From assembly GCA_016717225.1 (NCBI GenBank), contig JADKGB010000006.1:124001-188000 (forward strand): a stretch of DNA of 64,000 nt, in the 5' to 3' direction. Made by a program: the position numbers and the translations under genes. The stretch is from Flavobacteriales bacterium. GTDB lineage: Bacteria; Bacteroidota; Bacteroidia; Flavobacteriales_F; PHOS-HE28. The notes beneath the pieces are model-generated. The model had not been told where the DNA came from. It made no database searches and saw only the letters and a program-made list of their open reading frames with translations. Shown here piece after piece: positions 34,392-44,625 of the stretch (positions within the stretch are counted from its first letter, which is position 1; each line of letters starts with the position of its first letter).

Positions 34392-36626
34392 ATGCGCACC
34401 GCCACCTTATGGATCCTCCTTTCACTCGCCATGACCGCATCGGCGCAACCCGGAGCCCTGGACCCGACCTACGGCGACAATGGCGCTGTGATCCTGCAAC
34501 CCGGTGCGTACCTTGATCTGAACAACCAGGTGATCGCCGCACCGGACACCACCTCTTATGCGGTGGGCATCGCCACGCCAGACAGCATCCCGAAACTGGT
34601 GGTTACCCGCCTGCTGGCGGACGGATCGTTGGACAGCACCTTCGGCGAAGGGGGCTACGCGTTCATCGGAGCTGGATCGAACACCCAAGGGAGCACGCTG
34701 GTGCGCACGCCGGACGGTTCGTTGATAGCGGCCGGTGTAACCCTTGTAGGACTGCAGAGAGACCTCTTCCTCTGCAAGCTCAGCGCCGAGGGCGAATTGG
34801 ACCCGACCTTCGGAGATGCGGGCACACTCATCCTGGCTGTTGGGCCCTCCTTCGATGCGCCACGCAAAATGCTGCTTATGCCGGATGGTCGGTTCGTGAT
34901 CGCCGGGGAGAGCAAGGATGCGAATAATGTGTATAACGGCATGCTGCTGCGGTTCAACCCTGACGGTAGTTGGGATACCTCGTTCAGCAACGACGGCAAG
35001 TTGTTCCTCACGCAGTTCGCGCAAGCGGATCGCTTCGTGGATGCGGCGTTCACACCGGACGGCGGCGTTGTGGCGGTAGGCGAAGCTGTTGTGGGCGCAC
35101 CCACGGTAGTGCTGCTGGCAAAGGCCACGGCGGACGGCGAATGGGACACGGGATTCGGCCAGGGCGGCTGGGACACCTTGATGATCGATCAGTTCTTCCT
35201 GGACTATGCGGGTGGCGTGACCGTGGTGGACGATCGCATCATCATCTGCGGAACGACCTGGGGCCTGGATGGCGCTGATGCCTTCATGGCGCGGTGCGAG
35301 GCGGACGGATCCCTTGACCTGACGTTCGGAAACAATGGAGTGTTGCGGATCGACCATGACGAAGAGGATGAGTTCTATGACATCACCATCGCTCAGGACG
35401 GCGCCATCATGGCCTGCGGGATATCCGGCCCCATGGATCTGAGCGACGCGTACGACCTGCTGTTCTTCCGTTCAGACGCGGATGGCCAGCCGGATGCGGG
35501 ATTCGGTACGGACGGTGTCTCCGTCATCCAGCTGACGGACACGACGGACAAGGTGTTCTCCATGGCCCTGCAACCCGATGGTGGCATCCTGGCCTGCGGT
35601 TACACGGTAGGTGAGGACTTCGATCTTCTGGTCGTTCGCTTGATCGGCGGCTCGTGCGACGTGCAGTCCTCCGTTTCACCCGGAAGTCTGGTGCTGTGCC
35701 CAGGGGGCACCGGGTTGCTGAGCGCGAGCACCGGTGATGCTTACCAATGGTTCAGGAACGGCGAGCTCATTCCCGGCGCGAACGGTCCCACGCTCGAGGT
35801 GGGGGCCGACGCGGATGCGGGGGCCTGGTTCAGCGTGCAGGTGAGCGACGGGCCCTGCTCGGCGCTCTCGGACAGTGTGCTGGTTGATGGCTACGTGTTC
35901 CTCCTCCCGTACATCATCAACGAAGGTGACCAACCGAATGGCACCGGTGATGATGGCGAACAGATCTATTGCGACGGAGACAACCCACAACTCGTGATCG
36001 GATCGCCGTATGACACGAACATCCAGTGGTTCAATTTTGGTTCGCCCATTTCCGGGGCGAACGATACCGTTCTTGCTCCCACAAGCAGTGGAAGCTACAG
36101 CGTCGAGGGAGCACCCGCCGTATGCCCGGACTTTGTCTTGAACGCAGGTGTTTCGGTGACCATGGATTTCCATCCGATCGTTCAGCCGGTGGTTGTCGAG
36201 TCGGGCATCTTGTTGTGCCCGGATAATGAAGGCGTTAGTGCGCAGTGGTTCTACAACGGCCAGCCCTTTTTCGGTGGTATTGGTCAATGCTGCATCCCCA
36301 TATTCGCTGGTGAGTACACGGTATTCGTGGACTATGGCGATAGTTGTTCGGTACTTTCCCAACCATTCGTTCTTGTCGGTATTCGCGAACACGATGGAAC
36401 ACGATTTCAAGCAGCTCCCCTTCCAACATCCGATCGTGTTACCATTACCTGGACCACTGGGAAACCGATCCCGAATTGGAGGCTGTTGGACATCACAGGT
36501 CGACAGGTGCTATCTGGCCCTCAAACCAATTCGCCCCTCGAACTCGATCTTGGCAAACTCGAAGTTGGCCGTTATTGGTTCCTCCCTTCTGGCATCCGGG
36601 CGGTGCCTATGGAGGTAGTGCGATGA
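34392..36626 (+). CDS. T9SS protein with delta-60 repeats
   Basis: About 744 residues from the ATG at 34392 (MRTATLWILLSLAMTASAQ, signal peptide). Seven delta-60 repeats (LDPTYGDNG, LDSTFGEGG, LDPTFGDAG, WDTSFSNDG, WDTGFGQGG, LDLTFGNNG, PDAGFGTDG) span residues 20-380 and probably form a beta-propeller. An Ig-like segment (LLSASTGDAYQWFRNGEL) and a T9SS type A tail (AAPLPTSDRVTITWTTG) follow. It is a secreted surface protein of unknown ligand. The repeat part is markedly richer in G+C than the last 600 bases, which suggests a mosaic history. Confidence 0.88.
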   Translation: MRTATLWILLSLAMTASAQPGALDPTYGDNGAVILQPGAYLDLNNQVIAAPDTTSYAVGIATPDSIPKLVVTRLLADGSLDSTFGEGGYAFIGAGSNTQGSTLVRTPDGSLIAAGVTLVGLQRDLFLCKLSAEGELDPTFGDAGTLILAVGPSFDAPRKMLLMPDGRFVIAGESKDANNVYNGMLLRFNPDGSWDTSFSNDGKLFLTQFAQADRFVDAAFTPDGGVVAVGEAVVGAPTVVLLAKATADGEWDTGFGQGGWDTLMIDQFFLDYAGGVTVVDDRIIICGTTWGLDGADAFMARCEADGSLDLTFGNNGVLRIDHDEEDEFYDITIAQDGAIMACGISGPMDLSDAYDLLFFRSDADGQPDAGFGTDGVSVIQLTDTTDKVFSMALQPDGGILACGYTVGEDFDLLVVRLIGGSCDVQSSVSPGSLVLCPGGTGLLSASTGDAYQWFRNGELIPGANGPTLEVGADADAGAWFSVQVSDGPCSALSDSVLVDGYVFLLPYIINEGDQPNGTGDDGEQIYCDGDNPQLVIGSPYDTNIQWFNFGSPISGANDTVLAPTSSGSYSVEGAPAVCPDFVLNAGVSVTMDFHPIVQPVVVESGILLCPDNEGVSAQWFYNGQPFFGGIGQCCIPIFAGEYTVFVDYGDSCSVLSQPFVLVGIREHDGTRFQAAPLPTSDRVTITWTTGKPIPNWRLLDITGRQVLSGPQTNSPLELDLGKLEVGRYWFLPSGIRAVPMEVVR

Positions 36627-36654
36627 ACCGCCGATCATCAGAGAATTAGACCAC

Positions 36655-37674
36655 ATGCACGCTGGAAGACGCTTCACTCTCACGGAGGTCATCAACTGGA
36701 CCCGCCGCGACATCATGTTCTACCTGGTGCTCGCCACCATACCCACCTTGCTGTTCGAGCTTTTGGGGTGGAAATGGTTGAGCATTCCGTGGGTGCCGAT
36801 CGCCTTGGTGGGCACCGCAGTAGCATTCGTTACCGGCTTCCGTAACAATGCGTCGTACGATAGGTTATGGGAAGCGCGCCAGATCTATGGGGCTATCGTG
36901 AACAGCAGCCGCGCATGGGGCATCATGGTGCTGGATCTTGTCACGGCCAAGCACGCCAACCCGTCGGTCACCCAAAGCGATCTTGGGAAGGTGCATACGC
37001 GATTGATCCATCGGCACATCGCCTGGATGCATGCCCTGCGTTTCCAATTGCGCCAGCCACGCGCATGGGAGCATATGATCAAGGTGTACAATCGCGAGTA
37101 CATGAAGTGGTATACGGTAGATGAGGTAGAGAACAAGGTGGAAGACGCGCTCACCGGCCTTATCACCCACGAGGAGAAAGTGCTGGTGCTCGGAAAAGCG
37201 AATGCCGCCGTTCATCTGATCATGTTGCAATCGAAGGACCTTCGAGAACTCCTTGATCAAGGGCTGATCGAGGACTTCCGGCACATGGAGCTGGAGAAGA
37301 TGCTGGTGGACCTGTACGCACAGCAGGGCAAATGCGAGCGTATCAAGAACTTCCCCTATCCGCGCCAATTCGGCACATTGAACCTGATGTTCACCAAGCT
37401 CTTCATCTCGCTGGTACCTTTCGGAATGCTAGGCGAATTCGCCAAGCTGGGCGGTGGCTTCGTGTGGCTCACCATCCCGTTCAGCGCATTGGTGGCATGG
37501 GTGTTCAACATGATGGAGAAGATCGGCGAGAGCACTGAGAACCCCTTCGAAGGCAGCGCCAACGACGTGCCTATCACAGCCATCACACGGACGATCGAGA
37601 TCGACCTCCGGGAGATGCTCGGAGAGAAGGACATCCCTGCGGCACTAAAACCGCAAAACCACATCTTGATGTAG
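36655..37674 (+). CDS. Bestrophin-family (RFP-TM) membrane protein
   Basis: 339 residues. The N-terminus has the amphipathic leader and first helix (IMFYLVLATIPTLLFELLGW), then the bestrophin-typical GFRNNASYDRLWEARQIYG and SSRAWGIMV. Later conserved features are KNFPYPRQFGTLNLMFTKLF and NPFEGSANDVPITAITRTIE. Bacterial bestrophins form pentameric ion channels in the inner membrane; ion preference is not established. A strong bidirectional terminator follows at 37681-37706. Confidence 0.92.
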   Translation: MHAGRRFTLTEVINWTRRDIMFYLVLATIPTLLFELLGWKWLSIPWVPIALVGTAVAFVTGFRNNASYDRLWEARQIYGAIVNSSRAWGIMVLDLVTAKHANPSVTQSDLGKVHTRLIHRHIAWMHALRFQLRQPRAWEHMIKVYNREYMKWYTVDEVENKVEDALTGLITHEEKVLVLGKANAAVHLIMLQSKDLRELLDQGLIEDFRHMELEKMLVDLYAQQGKCERIKNFPYPRQFGTLNLMFTKLFISLVPFGMLGEFAKLGGGFVWLTIPFSALVAWVFNMMEKIGESTENPFEGSANDVPITAITRTIEIDLREMLGEKDIPAALKPQNHILM

Positions 37675-37680
37675 TTCACG

Positions 37681-37706
37681 AAAAAGGGGCCTCTCGGCCC
37701 CTTTTT
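37681..37706. terminator. Bidirectional terminator hairpin
   Basis: aaaaaggggcc (37681-37691) pairs perfectly with ggccccttttt (37696-37706). It serves the plus-strand bestrophin gene and the minus-strand rplI operon. Confidence 0.9.
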
Positions 37707-37726
37707 GATATCAATTTGGTACAGGA

Positions 37727-38173
37727 TCACTCTTCCACCACCTCGAACGGGATGGTGCGCACCACGTCGCGGTGGAAAACCACCTCAGCTTCGTACTTGC
37801 CGATCGTCTTGATCGCCTCGCCCTTCAGCTTGATGTACTTACGGTCAAGGTCCACGCCGAGCAATTTGAAGGCATCGGCGAGCATGATCGTGTTCACACT
37901 ACCGAAGATCTTGCCTTTCTCGCCCACTTTCGAACCGATCTTGATGGTCTTGTCGGCGAGCATAGCGGCGTTCTTCTCAGCTTCGGCTCTCACCTTGGCT
38001 TCTTTGTGCGCGCGCTGCTTCAGTGTTTCCGCGAGTTGCTTACGCTCACTTTCTGTTGCGCTAACGGCCAAACCGCGTGGCAACAAGAAATTGCGCGCAT
38101 AACCGTCCCGCACCTTCACTACGTCGTTCGCAAAGCCTACATGCTCCACGTCTTTTCTCAGGATGATCTCCAT
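37727..38173 (-). CDS. rplI: 50S ribosomal protein L9
   Basis: 148 residues, standard length. Starts MEIILRKDVEHVGFANDVVK with VKVRDGYARNFLLPRGLAV, the L9 N-terminal signature; a long helix rich in Lys, Ala and Glu joins it to the C-terminal domain. It binds 23S rRNA domain V. Last gene of an rpsF-rpsR-rplI operon, 11 bases after rpsR. Confidence 0.97.
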   Translation of the reverse strand: MEIILRKDVEHVGFANDVVKVRDGYARNFLLPRGLAVSATESERKQLAETLKQRAHKEAKVRAEAEKNAAMLADKTIKIGSKVGEKGKIFGSVNTIMLADAFKLLGVDLDRKYIKLKGEAIKTIGKYEAEVVFHRDVVRTIPFEVVEE

Positions 38174-38184
38174 GTTCGTAGGGA

Positions 38185-38508
38185 TTATTTCATCATATCA
38201 GCCACGTACGGCATCAGCGCCAAATGGCGGCTGCGCTTAACGGCCTGACTGACTTTCTTCTGGAACTTGAGGCTGGTACCGGTGAGGCGGCGTGGCAGGA
38301 TCTTGCCTTGCTCGTTCACGAACCTCAGGAGGAAATCGGCATCCTTGTAGTCGATGTAGGTAATGCCCATCTTCTTGAAGCGGCAGTACTTCTCCTTGGT
38401 GGTCTCGATGGAGATCGGCGTCAGGTAGCGGATCTCATTGTTAAGTCCGCCGCCGCCACCTGTTGCTGGGGCTGCTGCTGGAGCTGCTGTTGCTGTTGTT
38501 TCGCTCAT
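38185..38508 (-). CDS. rpsR: 30S ribosomal protein S18
   Basis: 107 residues, longer than the usual 75-85 because of an Ala/Thr/Pro/Gly-rich N-terminal tail of about 22 residues (APAAAPATGGGGGLNNEIRY). The core has KEKYCRFKKMGITYIDYKD and GKILPRRLTGTSLKFQKKV. It binds 16S rRNA with S6. Thirteen bases after rpsF. Confidence 0.96.
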   Translation of the reverse strand: MSETTATAAPAAAPATGGGGGLNNEIRYLTPISIETTKEKYCRFKKMGITYIDYKDADFLLRFVNEQGKILPRRLTGTSLKFQKKVSQAVKRSRHLALMPYVADMMK

Positions 38509-38521
38509 GGCCGTTCAGGGA

Positions 38522-38932
38522 TCAGGCGTTGGGAGTTTCTTCCTTCTTCTTGCGGGGAGCACGGGCCGGTTTCGCGGCGGGGGCTTCTCCATCGGCGGTC
38601 GCAGCCTTACGGTCGCGGCGCCTCTCAGCAAAGGAAACGTGATGCTTGTCCATGGCCACTGTGAGGAAGCGTATAATACGCTCATCACGGCGGTATTCGG
38701 TCTCGAGTTTGTCGATGAACGCAGGGTCGCTCTCGAACTCGATCAGGTGGTAGAAGCCCGAGGACTTCTTCTGGATGGGATACGCGAGTTTGCGCATTCC
38801 CCAGCTCTCTTCGTGGCGGATCTTTCCACTGCCTTTTTTCAGAAGGTCTTTGAATTTGGTAACCGCCTCCTTTGTCTGATCCTCAGACAAAACGGGAGTA
38901 AGAATGAAGACGGTTTCGTACCGGTTGGTCAT
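38522..38932 (-). CDS. rpsF: 30S ribosomal protein S6
   Basis: 136 residues from the ATG at 38932 (MTNRYETVFILTPVLSEDQT); an in-frame upstream start would add an unnatural leader. A central ESWGMRKLAYPIQKKSSGFY matches S6. The Lys/Ala-rich tail (ARAPRKKKEET) is common in Bacteroidota. First gene of the operon. A -7 box identical to that of the OmpH-like gene lies 21 bases upstream. Confidence 0.95.
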   Translation of the reverse strand: MTNRYETVFILTPVLSEDQTKEAVTKFKDLLKKGSGKIRHEESWGMRKLAYPIQKKSSGFYHLIEFESDPAFIDKLETEYRRDERIIRFLTVAMDKHHVSFAERRRDRKAATADGEAPAAKPARAPRKKKEETPNA

Positions 38933-38953
38933 GTGCCTTTCGGTTGTTTTGGG

Positions 38954-38965
38954 GGCGCGAATGTA
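38954..38965 (-). promoter_or_regulatory. -7 promoter box of the rpsF operon
   Basis: Minus-strand TACATTCGCGCC, 21 bases before the rpsF ATG; the same 12-mer occurs at 5074-5085. Confidence 0.6.
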
Positions 38966-39123
38966 ATGAAATGACCCGTTCCGACAACCTATTTCCATTG
39001 CCGCACCCCAGATGGTCCACTTCACGCATGGGGATCGCCTTTGATCGACCTCGCAGGGCACGGTGGCAAGGGTGAAGCCACCTACTGTTGAGATCTCGGC
39101 CCGTGCCACACGGATCGGGTTGA

Positions 39124-39136
39124 TACTTTAGGCGCC
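39124..39136 (+). promoter_or_regulatory. -7 promoter box for dnaX
   Basis: TACTTTAGGCGCC, seven bases before the dnaX ATG at 39144; a near match of the recurrent motif with A in place of C/T before G. Confidence 0.4.
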
Positions 39137-39143
39137 GTTCCGG

Positions 39144-40904
39144 ATGGAAAAGTTCATCGTAAGCGCCCGCAAATACAGGCCAGCCCTGTTTGATACCGTG
39201 GTAGGCCAGGAGGCCGTTACCAGCACGCTCAAGAACGCCATCAAGACCCAACACCTGGCTTCAGCTTTCCTGTTCACCGGCCCACGTGGCGTGGGCAAGA
39301 CCACATGCGCCCGAATACTGGCCCGCACGATCAATTGCGAGAACCTGGGGGAAGACCTGGTTCCGTGCGGAAAATGTGCTCCGTGTACCACGTTCGATGA
39401 AGGCCATTCGCTGAACATCTTCGAACTGGATGCGGCGAGCAACAACAGTGTCGACGATATCCGGAACCTGATCCTTCAAGTACAGATCGCACCACAGGTC
39501 GGGTCCAAGAAAGTATACATCATCGATGAGGTACACATGCTCAGCTCGGCGGCGTTCAATGCCTTTCTGAAAACGCTGGAAGAACCTCCCTCCTACGCCA
39601 TTTTCATATTGGCCACAACGGAGAAGCACAAGATCCTACCAACGATCCTGTCGCGATGCCAGGTCTTCGATTTCCGCCGGATCACGGTAACTGATATCGC
39701 CAAGCACCTCGCGGAGATCGCCCAGAAAGAGGGCATTGAAGCCGAGCCTCAAGCGCTTCACACCATCGCCCAAAAAGCGGATGGCGGCCTGCGTGATGCG
39801 CTCAGCATCTTCGATCAACTCGTGAGTTTCGCTGGCAACAGGCTTACGTACCAAGATGTGGTGAAGAACCTGAACGTTCTGGACCATGAGCACTACTTCA
39901 CGCTCACCGATCACTTGCTGAAGGGTGATACGGCTGCTGCACTGGTCGTCTTCAACGACATTCTGTTCCAAGGCTTCGATGGACATCTCTTCGTGAGCGG
40001 ACTTGCGAAGCACATGCGAGACCTGTTGGTTTCACAGGATCCTCGCACCATTCAATTGCTTGAAGTAAGCGATGATGTGGCGAAGCGCTACGCGGAACAA
40101 GCTCTTGCAGTACCCCGTGAACTGCTGATCCGCGGTTTGGAGCGCCTCGGCCAGGTGGATGTTCAATACAAGAACAGCAAAGAACCGCGACTGTTGGTGG
40201 AGTTGATGTTGATCCAATTGTCTTCACCAGCTCAAGGGAAGGCCAATGGTCGATCGGCCCCCGCGGAGGAAAAAAAAAGTCCTGACATAACGAAAGCCCA
40301 GGCGATTCCTGCCGCTGAACCTTCTTCTGAGGCTCGCAATCTGGAAACCGAACCTATCGCAGTTGCTGTTGCGCCAGCCACTCCGGAACGAGTCACCGCA
40401 ACGGCGCCCCCAATTCGCCGGGTTGCGGGAAGTATTTCCATAAAACAGCAATTGGAGAAACCCGCTGTAGCAAGCGAACCGTTGCCTTTGACCGATGCAC
40501 CCGGTCTCGAACCAGCTCCGGACTCCACCGCACAGCCTAAAGCAGTAAACCAGAGCTTGCTTACTCGCTTGTGGAATGATTATGCGTTAGCTCGCAAACA
40601 GGAAGGCAAGAACAGCCTGCATGCCACCTTGACCGCGAAAGAGCCATTGATCACAGGTCTCAGCGCATTGAGCTTCGCGATCGTGAACGAAGTGCAGGAG
40701 AAGTACATGCGGGAGGAGAAACCGACCTTGCTGGGGTATTTGCGGCGCGAAATGGCCGACCCCATTCTGGACCTCCAGGTAACGAAGGAAGCGATCACCA
40801 ATTTGCGCCCGCGCTATACGGTGAAGGACCGGTTCGATATTCTCGCGGAGAAGAATCCGGCATTGCTGAAATTGCGGGAGGCTTTGGATCTGGATCTGGG
40901 TTGA
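39144..40904 (+). CDS. dnaX: DNA polymerase III subunit gamma/tau
   Basis: 586 residues. Walker A GPRGVGKTT near residue 46, a four-Cys zinc motif (NCENLGEDLVPCGKCAPC), Walker B VYIIDEVHML and sensor-1 TILSRCQVF define the clamp-loader ATPase. Domain III ends near residue 370, followed by an acidic-proline linker and a C-terminal tau-like region. An A9 tract at 40270-40278 lies right at the linker start; slippage would yield a short gamma-like protein (see findings). It loads sliding clamps and couples polymerases at the fork. It is divergent from rpsF. Confidence 0.95.
   Translation: MEKFIVSARKYRPALFDTVVGQEAVTSTLKNAIKTQHLASAFLFTGPRGVGKTTCARILARTINCENLGEDLVPCGKCAPCTTFDEGHSLNIFELDAASNNSVDDIRNLILQVQIAPQVGSKKVYIIDEVHMLSSAAFNAFLKTLEEPPSYAIFILATTEKHKILPTILSRCQVFDFRRITVTDIAKHLAEIAQKEGIEAEPQALHTIAQKADGGLRDALSIFDQLVSFAGNRLTYQDVVKNLNVLDHEHYFTLTDHLLKGDTAAALVVFNDILFQGFDGHLFVSGLAKHMRDLLVSQDPRTIQLLEVSDDVAKRYAEQALAVPRELLIRGLERLGQVDVQYKNSKEPRLLVELMLIQLSSPAQGKANGRSAPAEEKKSPDITKAQAIPAAEPSSEARNLETEPIAVAVAPATPERVTATAPPIRRVAGSISIKQQLEKPAVASEPLPLTDAPGLEPAPDSTAQPKAVNQSLLTRLWNDYALARKQEGKNSLHATLTAKEPLITGLSALSFAIVNEVQEKYMREEKPTLLGYLRREMADPILDLQVTKEAITNLRPRYTVKDRFDILAEKNPALLKLREALDLDLG
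40270..40278 (+). promoter_or_regulatory. A9 slippage site in dnaX
   Basis: Nine A in the frame g-aaa-aaa-aaa-gt, encoding EKKS at about residue 376. A -1 shift gives KS then stop (tga at 40283); a +1 shift gives VLT then stop (taa at 40288). Confidence 0.45.
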
Positions 40905-41045
40905 GCGCGGCCACAGGCTGCTGGCCTCGGGCTTCAAGCTGACCCTTGCGATCCGGCATCCGCTTGCCTTGCACGCACATGGCTCGACCCATGCGGATCG
41001 CGCAACAGGGCCTGCGGCTCGTGGCCTGTGGCTTGAAGCCGAACC
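40905..41045. repeat. Imperfect inverted repeat between dnaX and icd
   Basis: Left arm near 40909-40962 (gcggccacaggctgctggcc, gcttcaagc, ttgcgatccggcatccgc) is answered by a right arm near 40992-41040 (gcggatcgcgcaacaggg, ggcctgtggcttgaagcc). It can fold into an irregular hairpin and shares words with repeats at 11565, 22299 and 47015. Confidence 0.45.
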
Positions 41046-41073
41046 CTGTTCATTTCATCAAGAGGTCGAGCGG

Positions 41074-41085
41074 TACTTTCGCGCC
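41074..41085 (+). promoter_or_regulatory. -7 promoter box for icd
   Basis: TACTTTCGCGCC, 19 bases before the icd ATG at 41105; a strong match of the recurrent motif. Confidence 0.5.
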
Positions 41086-41104
41086 ACCAAACCAAGCACT
41101 GAAC

Positions 41105-42325
41105 ATGTCGAAGATCAAGGTAGCGAACCCGGTAGTTGAGCTCGATGGGGATGAAATGACCCGCATCATCTGGAAGTGGATCAAGGACCAACTCGTGCTC
41201 CCCTATGTGGAAGTACCGATCGACTATTACGATCTCGGGATCGAGAACCGCGATGCGACTGACGACAAAGTGACGGTGGACAGTGCCAAAGCCATCCTGA
41301 AACACAGTGTAGGCATCAAGTGCGCGACCATCACACCTGATGAGGATCGCGTGAAAGAATTCGGGTTGAAGAAAATGTGGAAAAGCCCGAACGGCACGAT
41401 CCGCAACATCCTTGGTGGTACTGTCTTCCGCGAGCCCATCGTGATGAGGAACATCCCACGACTGGTGCCGGGCTGGACCAAGCCCATCGTGATCGGCCGC
41501 CACGCGTTCGGTGATCAGTACCGTGCCACCGATGTGGTGATCAAAGGCAAAGGCACCCTCACCATGACCTTCGTTCCAGAGGGTGGAGGCGAGCCACAGA
41601 GTTGGGAAGTATACAAGTACGATGGCGCTGGCGTTGGCATGGCGATGTACAACACCGACGAGAGCATTGAAGGCTTCGCACGCTCGTGCTTCAACCTGGC
41701 CCTTACGAAGAAATGGCCGCTGTACTTCAGTAGCAAGAACACCATTCTGAAACAGTATGACGGCCGTTTCAAAGACATTTTCGAAGGGGTGTACCAGAAG
41801 GACTTCAAGGCGCAAATGGATGCGATCGGCATCACCTATGAGCATCGCCTGATCGACGACATGGTGGCCAGCGCGCTCAAGTGGAGCGGCGGGTTTATCT
41901 GGGCTTGCAAGAACTACGACGGTGACGTGCAAAGCGACATCGTTGCACAAGGTTTTGGCTCATTGGGCTTGATGACGAGTGTACTGATCACCCCTGACGG
42001 CAGGACGGTGGAGGCAGAAGCAGCACACGGTACGGTAACGCGCCACTACCGCATGCACCAACAAGGCAAGCCTACGAGCACCAACCCTATCGCGAGCATC
42101 TTCGCGTGGACGCAAGGGCTCGCTTTCCGTGGAAAACTGGACGGCAACCAGCCCCTGATCGACTTCAGCAAAAAGTTGGAACGCGTTTGTGTTGATGTAG
42201 TGGAAAGCGGCAAGATGACCAAGGACCTCGCGGTGTGCATTCATGGCGAAAAAGTGGCTCCAGAGCACTACCTGACCACGGACAAGTTCATGGGGGCGCT
42301 GCGGGAGGAGTTGGAGCGGAGGATG
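41105..42325 (+). CDS. icd: NADP-dependent isocitrate dehydrogenase, stop codon lost in artefact
   Basis: About 407 residues are readable from the ATG at 41105 (MSKIKVANPVVELDGDEMTR), close to the family length of 405-414. It is the eukaryotic-like homodimeric NADP type: TPDEDRVKEFGLKKMWKSPN, GGTVFREPIVM and the catalytic Arg loop GRHAFGDQYRATD. It oxidises isocitrate to 2-oxoglutarate in the TCA cycle. After RREELERRM-like sequence the frame runs into G/C-only bases without a stop, so the true 3' end lies at or just past 42325 and is not recoverable here. Confidence 0.92.
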
Positions 42326-43080
<755 letters not shown>

Positions 43081-43093
43081 CATCTTTGAGCGC

Positions 43094-44605
43094 ATGGGCC
43101 AACCGGCAATGCATGCGTTCCATCAGCGGATCTGGCTGGTTGCCTTGGTGGTGCATGTGGTCACCGCATGGTTCAGCAGCGGTTTCTATGCGGCCGATGA
43201 ACATTACCAGATCATCGCGTTCGCACAGGCCAAGTTGGGTGAACTCCCGATCGCTGATCTGCCTTGGGAACATGAGGTGGGAATTCGCTCCGCCTTGTTA
43301 CCCTCGCTTGCTTTTGCCGTGATCAACACCAGTAGGGCGTTGATCACCTCCGATCCCTTCTGTATAGCCTTCATGCTTCGGTTGATCACGGCGTTGTTCG
43401 CCTTGTTCGTTGTGCGCTCATTTGTGACAGCGGCGATGCACATGGTCTCCCCTGCCCTGAGCCGACCATATGTTCTGCTCTCGTATTTCTTGTGGTTCCT
43501 TCCATACCAGCATGTGCGCTTTGCAACAGAAACATGGGCGGGGCTGCTGTTCTTGTTCGGGCTTGCGCAGGTGATCAGCGATAAACACGTGAGCTATCGG
43601 TGGCTGTTGGCCGGTGCTTGTTTCGGTCTCGCGATCCACGTAAAACCCGCCATGGGTATTCCTTGCATGAGTGTGTTCATCCTAGCGTTTGTGAGCAAGA
43701 AGGTCACTTGGCCAATTGCTGTGCGCTCGACCATCGGCATCATGGTCGCCTTTGTCATCGGTGCGCTTGTAGATAGCTGGTTCTACGGTGGCTATATGCC
43801 AACCACATGGAACTTTGTTCGCACGGCGATCGCTGGTGATCCGCAGCACATGTTTGAAGTATACCCATGGTACTATTACTTCCCTTGGATCATCAAATAC
43901 GGCATCGGGCCTATCGGTACCCTTCTGATAGCAGCGTTGGCTTGGTTGACTTTCCGCCAGCCCCGCGCGATACTCGTCTGGTGCATTTGGCCATACCTGA
44001 TCATATTGAGCGTTGTCCCGCATAAGGAACTGCGTTTTCTGTTTCCGATGGTGGATCTGGCTCCGCTGCTGGTGGTCTTGGCCTGGCAGGAATTCGTCGC
44101 TTTTCAAAGCGCTGGTTTTCTGCAACGGACATGGATCAGGGGCGCGAGTGTCGCAGGCTTGGCTGTTCTTTTGGTTGTGAACCTAACGGGCTTGGTCTTG
44201 GCAGGTACTAGCGCAGCAGGAAGTGGGCGCACTCGCCTTGCCGAAGCTCTTGCCGCTGTGCGAACCACCAACGCCTTTACCCTTGGTTACGCGCTCTCTG
44301 GTGAAGGCATTTGGGCTGTTCGCATTCCGAAATTCTACCTCGATCCAGCCGTGCGTGACGCAGGAACAACGGATCCATGCGCAAGCGATCCGCAGACAGA
44401 ATTTGCGTTACCCACCTTTTTGATCAGTTCCGAAACTGACCCCGCAGCATCCGGATGCACATTGGGATCGCAAGGTTATCGCGTGATCGCTCGGACCGAG
44501 CCGAAATGGATGCGCACCATTTGGCATATCTATAACAGTGAACGACCGCAAGCCTTCTTATTGTACCAGCGTGATCCCTCACCTTCGCGCCCATCAGAGC
44601 TGTAA
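43094..44605 (+). CDS. GPI-mannosyltransferase-like (GT22-type) integral membrane protein
   Basis: About 503 residues from the ATG at 43094 (an alternative ATG lies at 43109). The first helix and loop (VVHVVTAWFSSGFYAADEHY) carry the Asp-Glu pair expected of GT-C transferases, and a HKELRFLFPM-like loop sits near residue 315, as in the Alg9/PIG-B family (Glyco_transf_22). It has about nine membrane helices. It probably transfers a hexose from a lipid-linked donor; acceptor unknown. Its upstream sequence is unreliable because of the G/C tract, so the start is uncertain. Confidence 0.75.
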   Translation: MGQPAMHAFHQRIWLVALVVHVVTAWFSSGFYAADEHYQIIAFAQAKLGELPIADLPWEHEVGIRSALLPSLAFAVINTSRALITSDPFCIAFMLRLITALFALFVVRSFVTAAMHMVSPALSRPYVLLSYFLWFLPYQHVRFATETWAGLLFLFGLAQVISDKHVSYRWLLAGACFGLAIHVKPAMGIPCMSVFILAFVSKKVTWPIAVRSTIGIMVAFVIGALVDSWFYGGYMPTTWNFVRTAIAGDPQHMFEVYPWYYYFPWIIKYGIGPIGTLLIAALAWLTFRQPRAILVWCIWPYLIILSVVPHKELRFLFPMVDLAPLLVVLAWQEFVAFQSAGFLQRTWIRGASVAGLAVLLVVNLTGLVLAGTSAAGSGRTRLAEALAAVRTTNAFTLGYALSGEGIWAVRIPKFYLDPAVRDAGTTDPCASDPQTEFALPTFLISSETDPAASGCTLGSQGYRVIARTEPKWMRTIWHIYNSERPQAFLLYQRDPSPSRPSEL

Positions 44606-44625
44606 CTCGAAAGGACCTGGATCGC

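Noticed and set aside
38930..38955. S6-S18 autoregulatory RNA hairpin in the rpsF leader
   Set aside because: The leader is about 20 bases and holds no convincing CCG-bulge hairpin; only a chance ccg-aaa-gg was seen.
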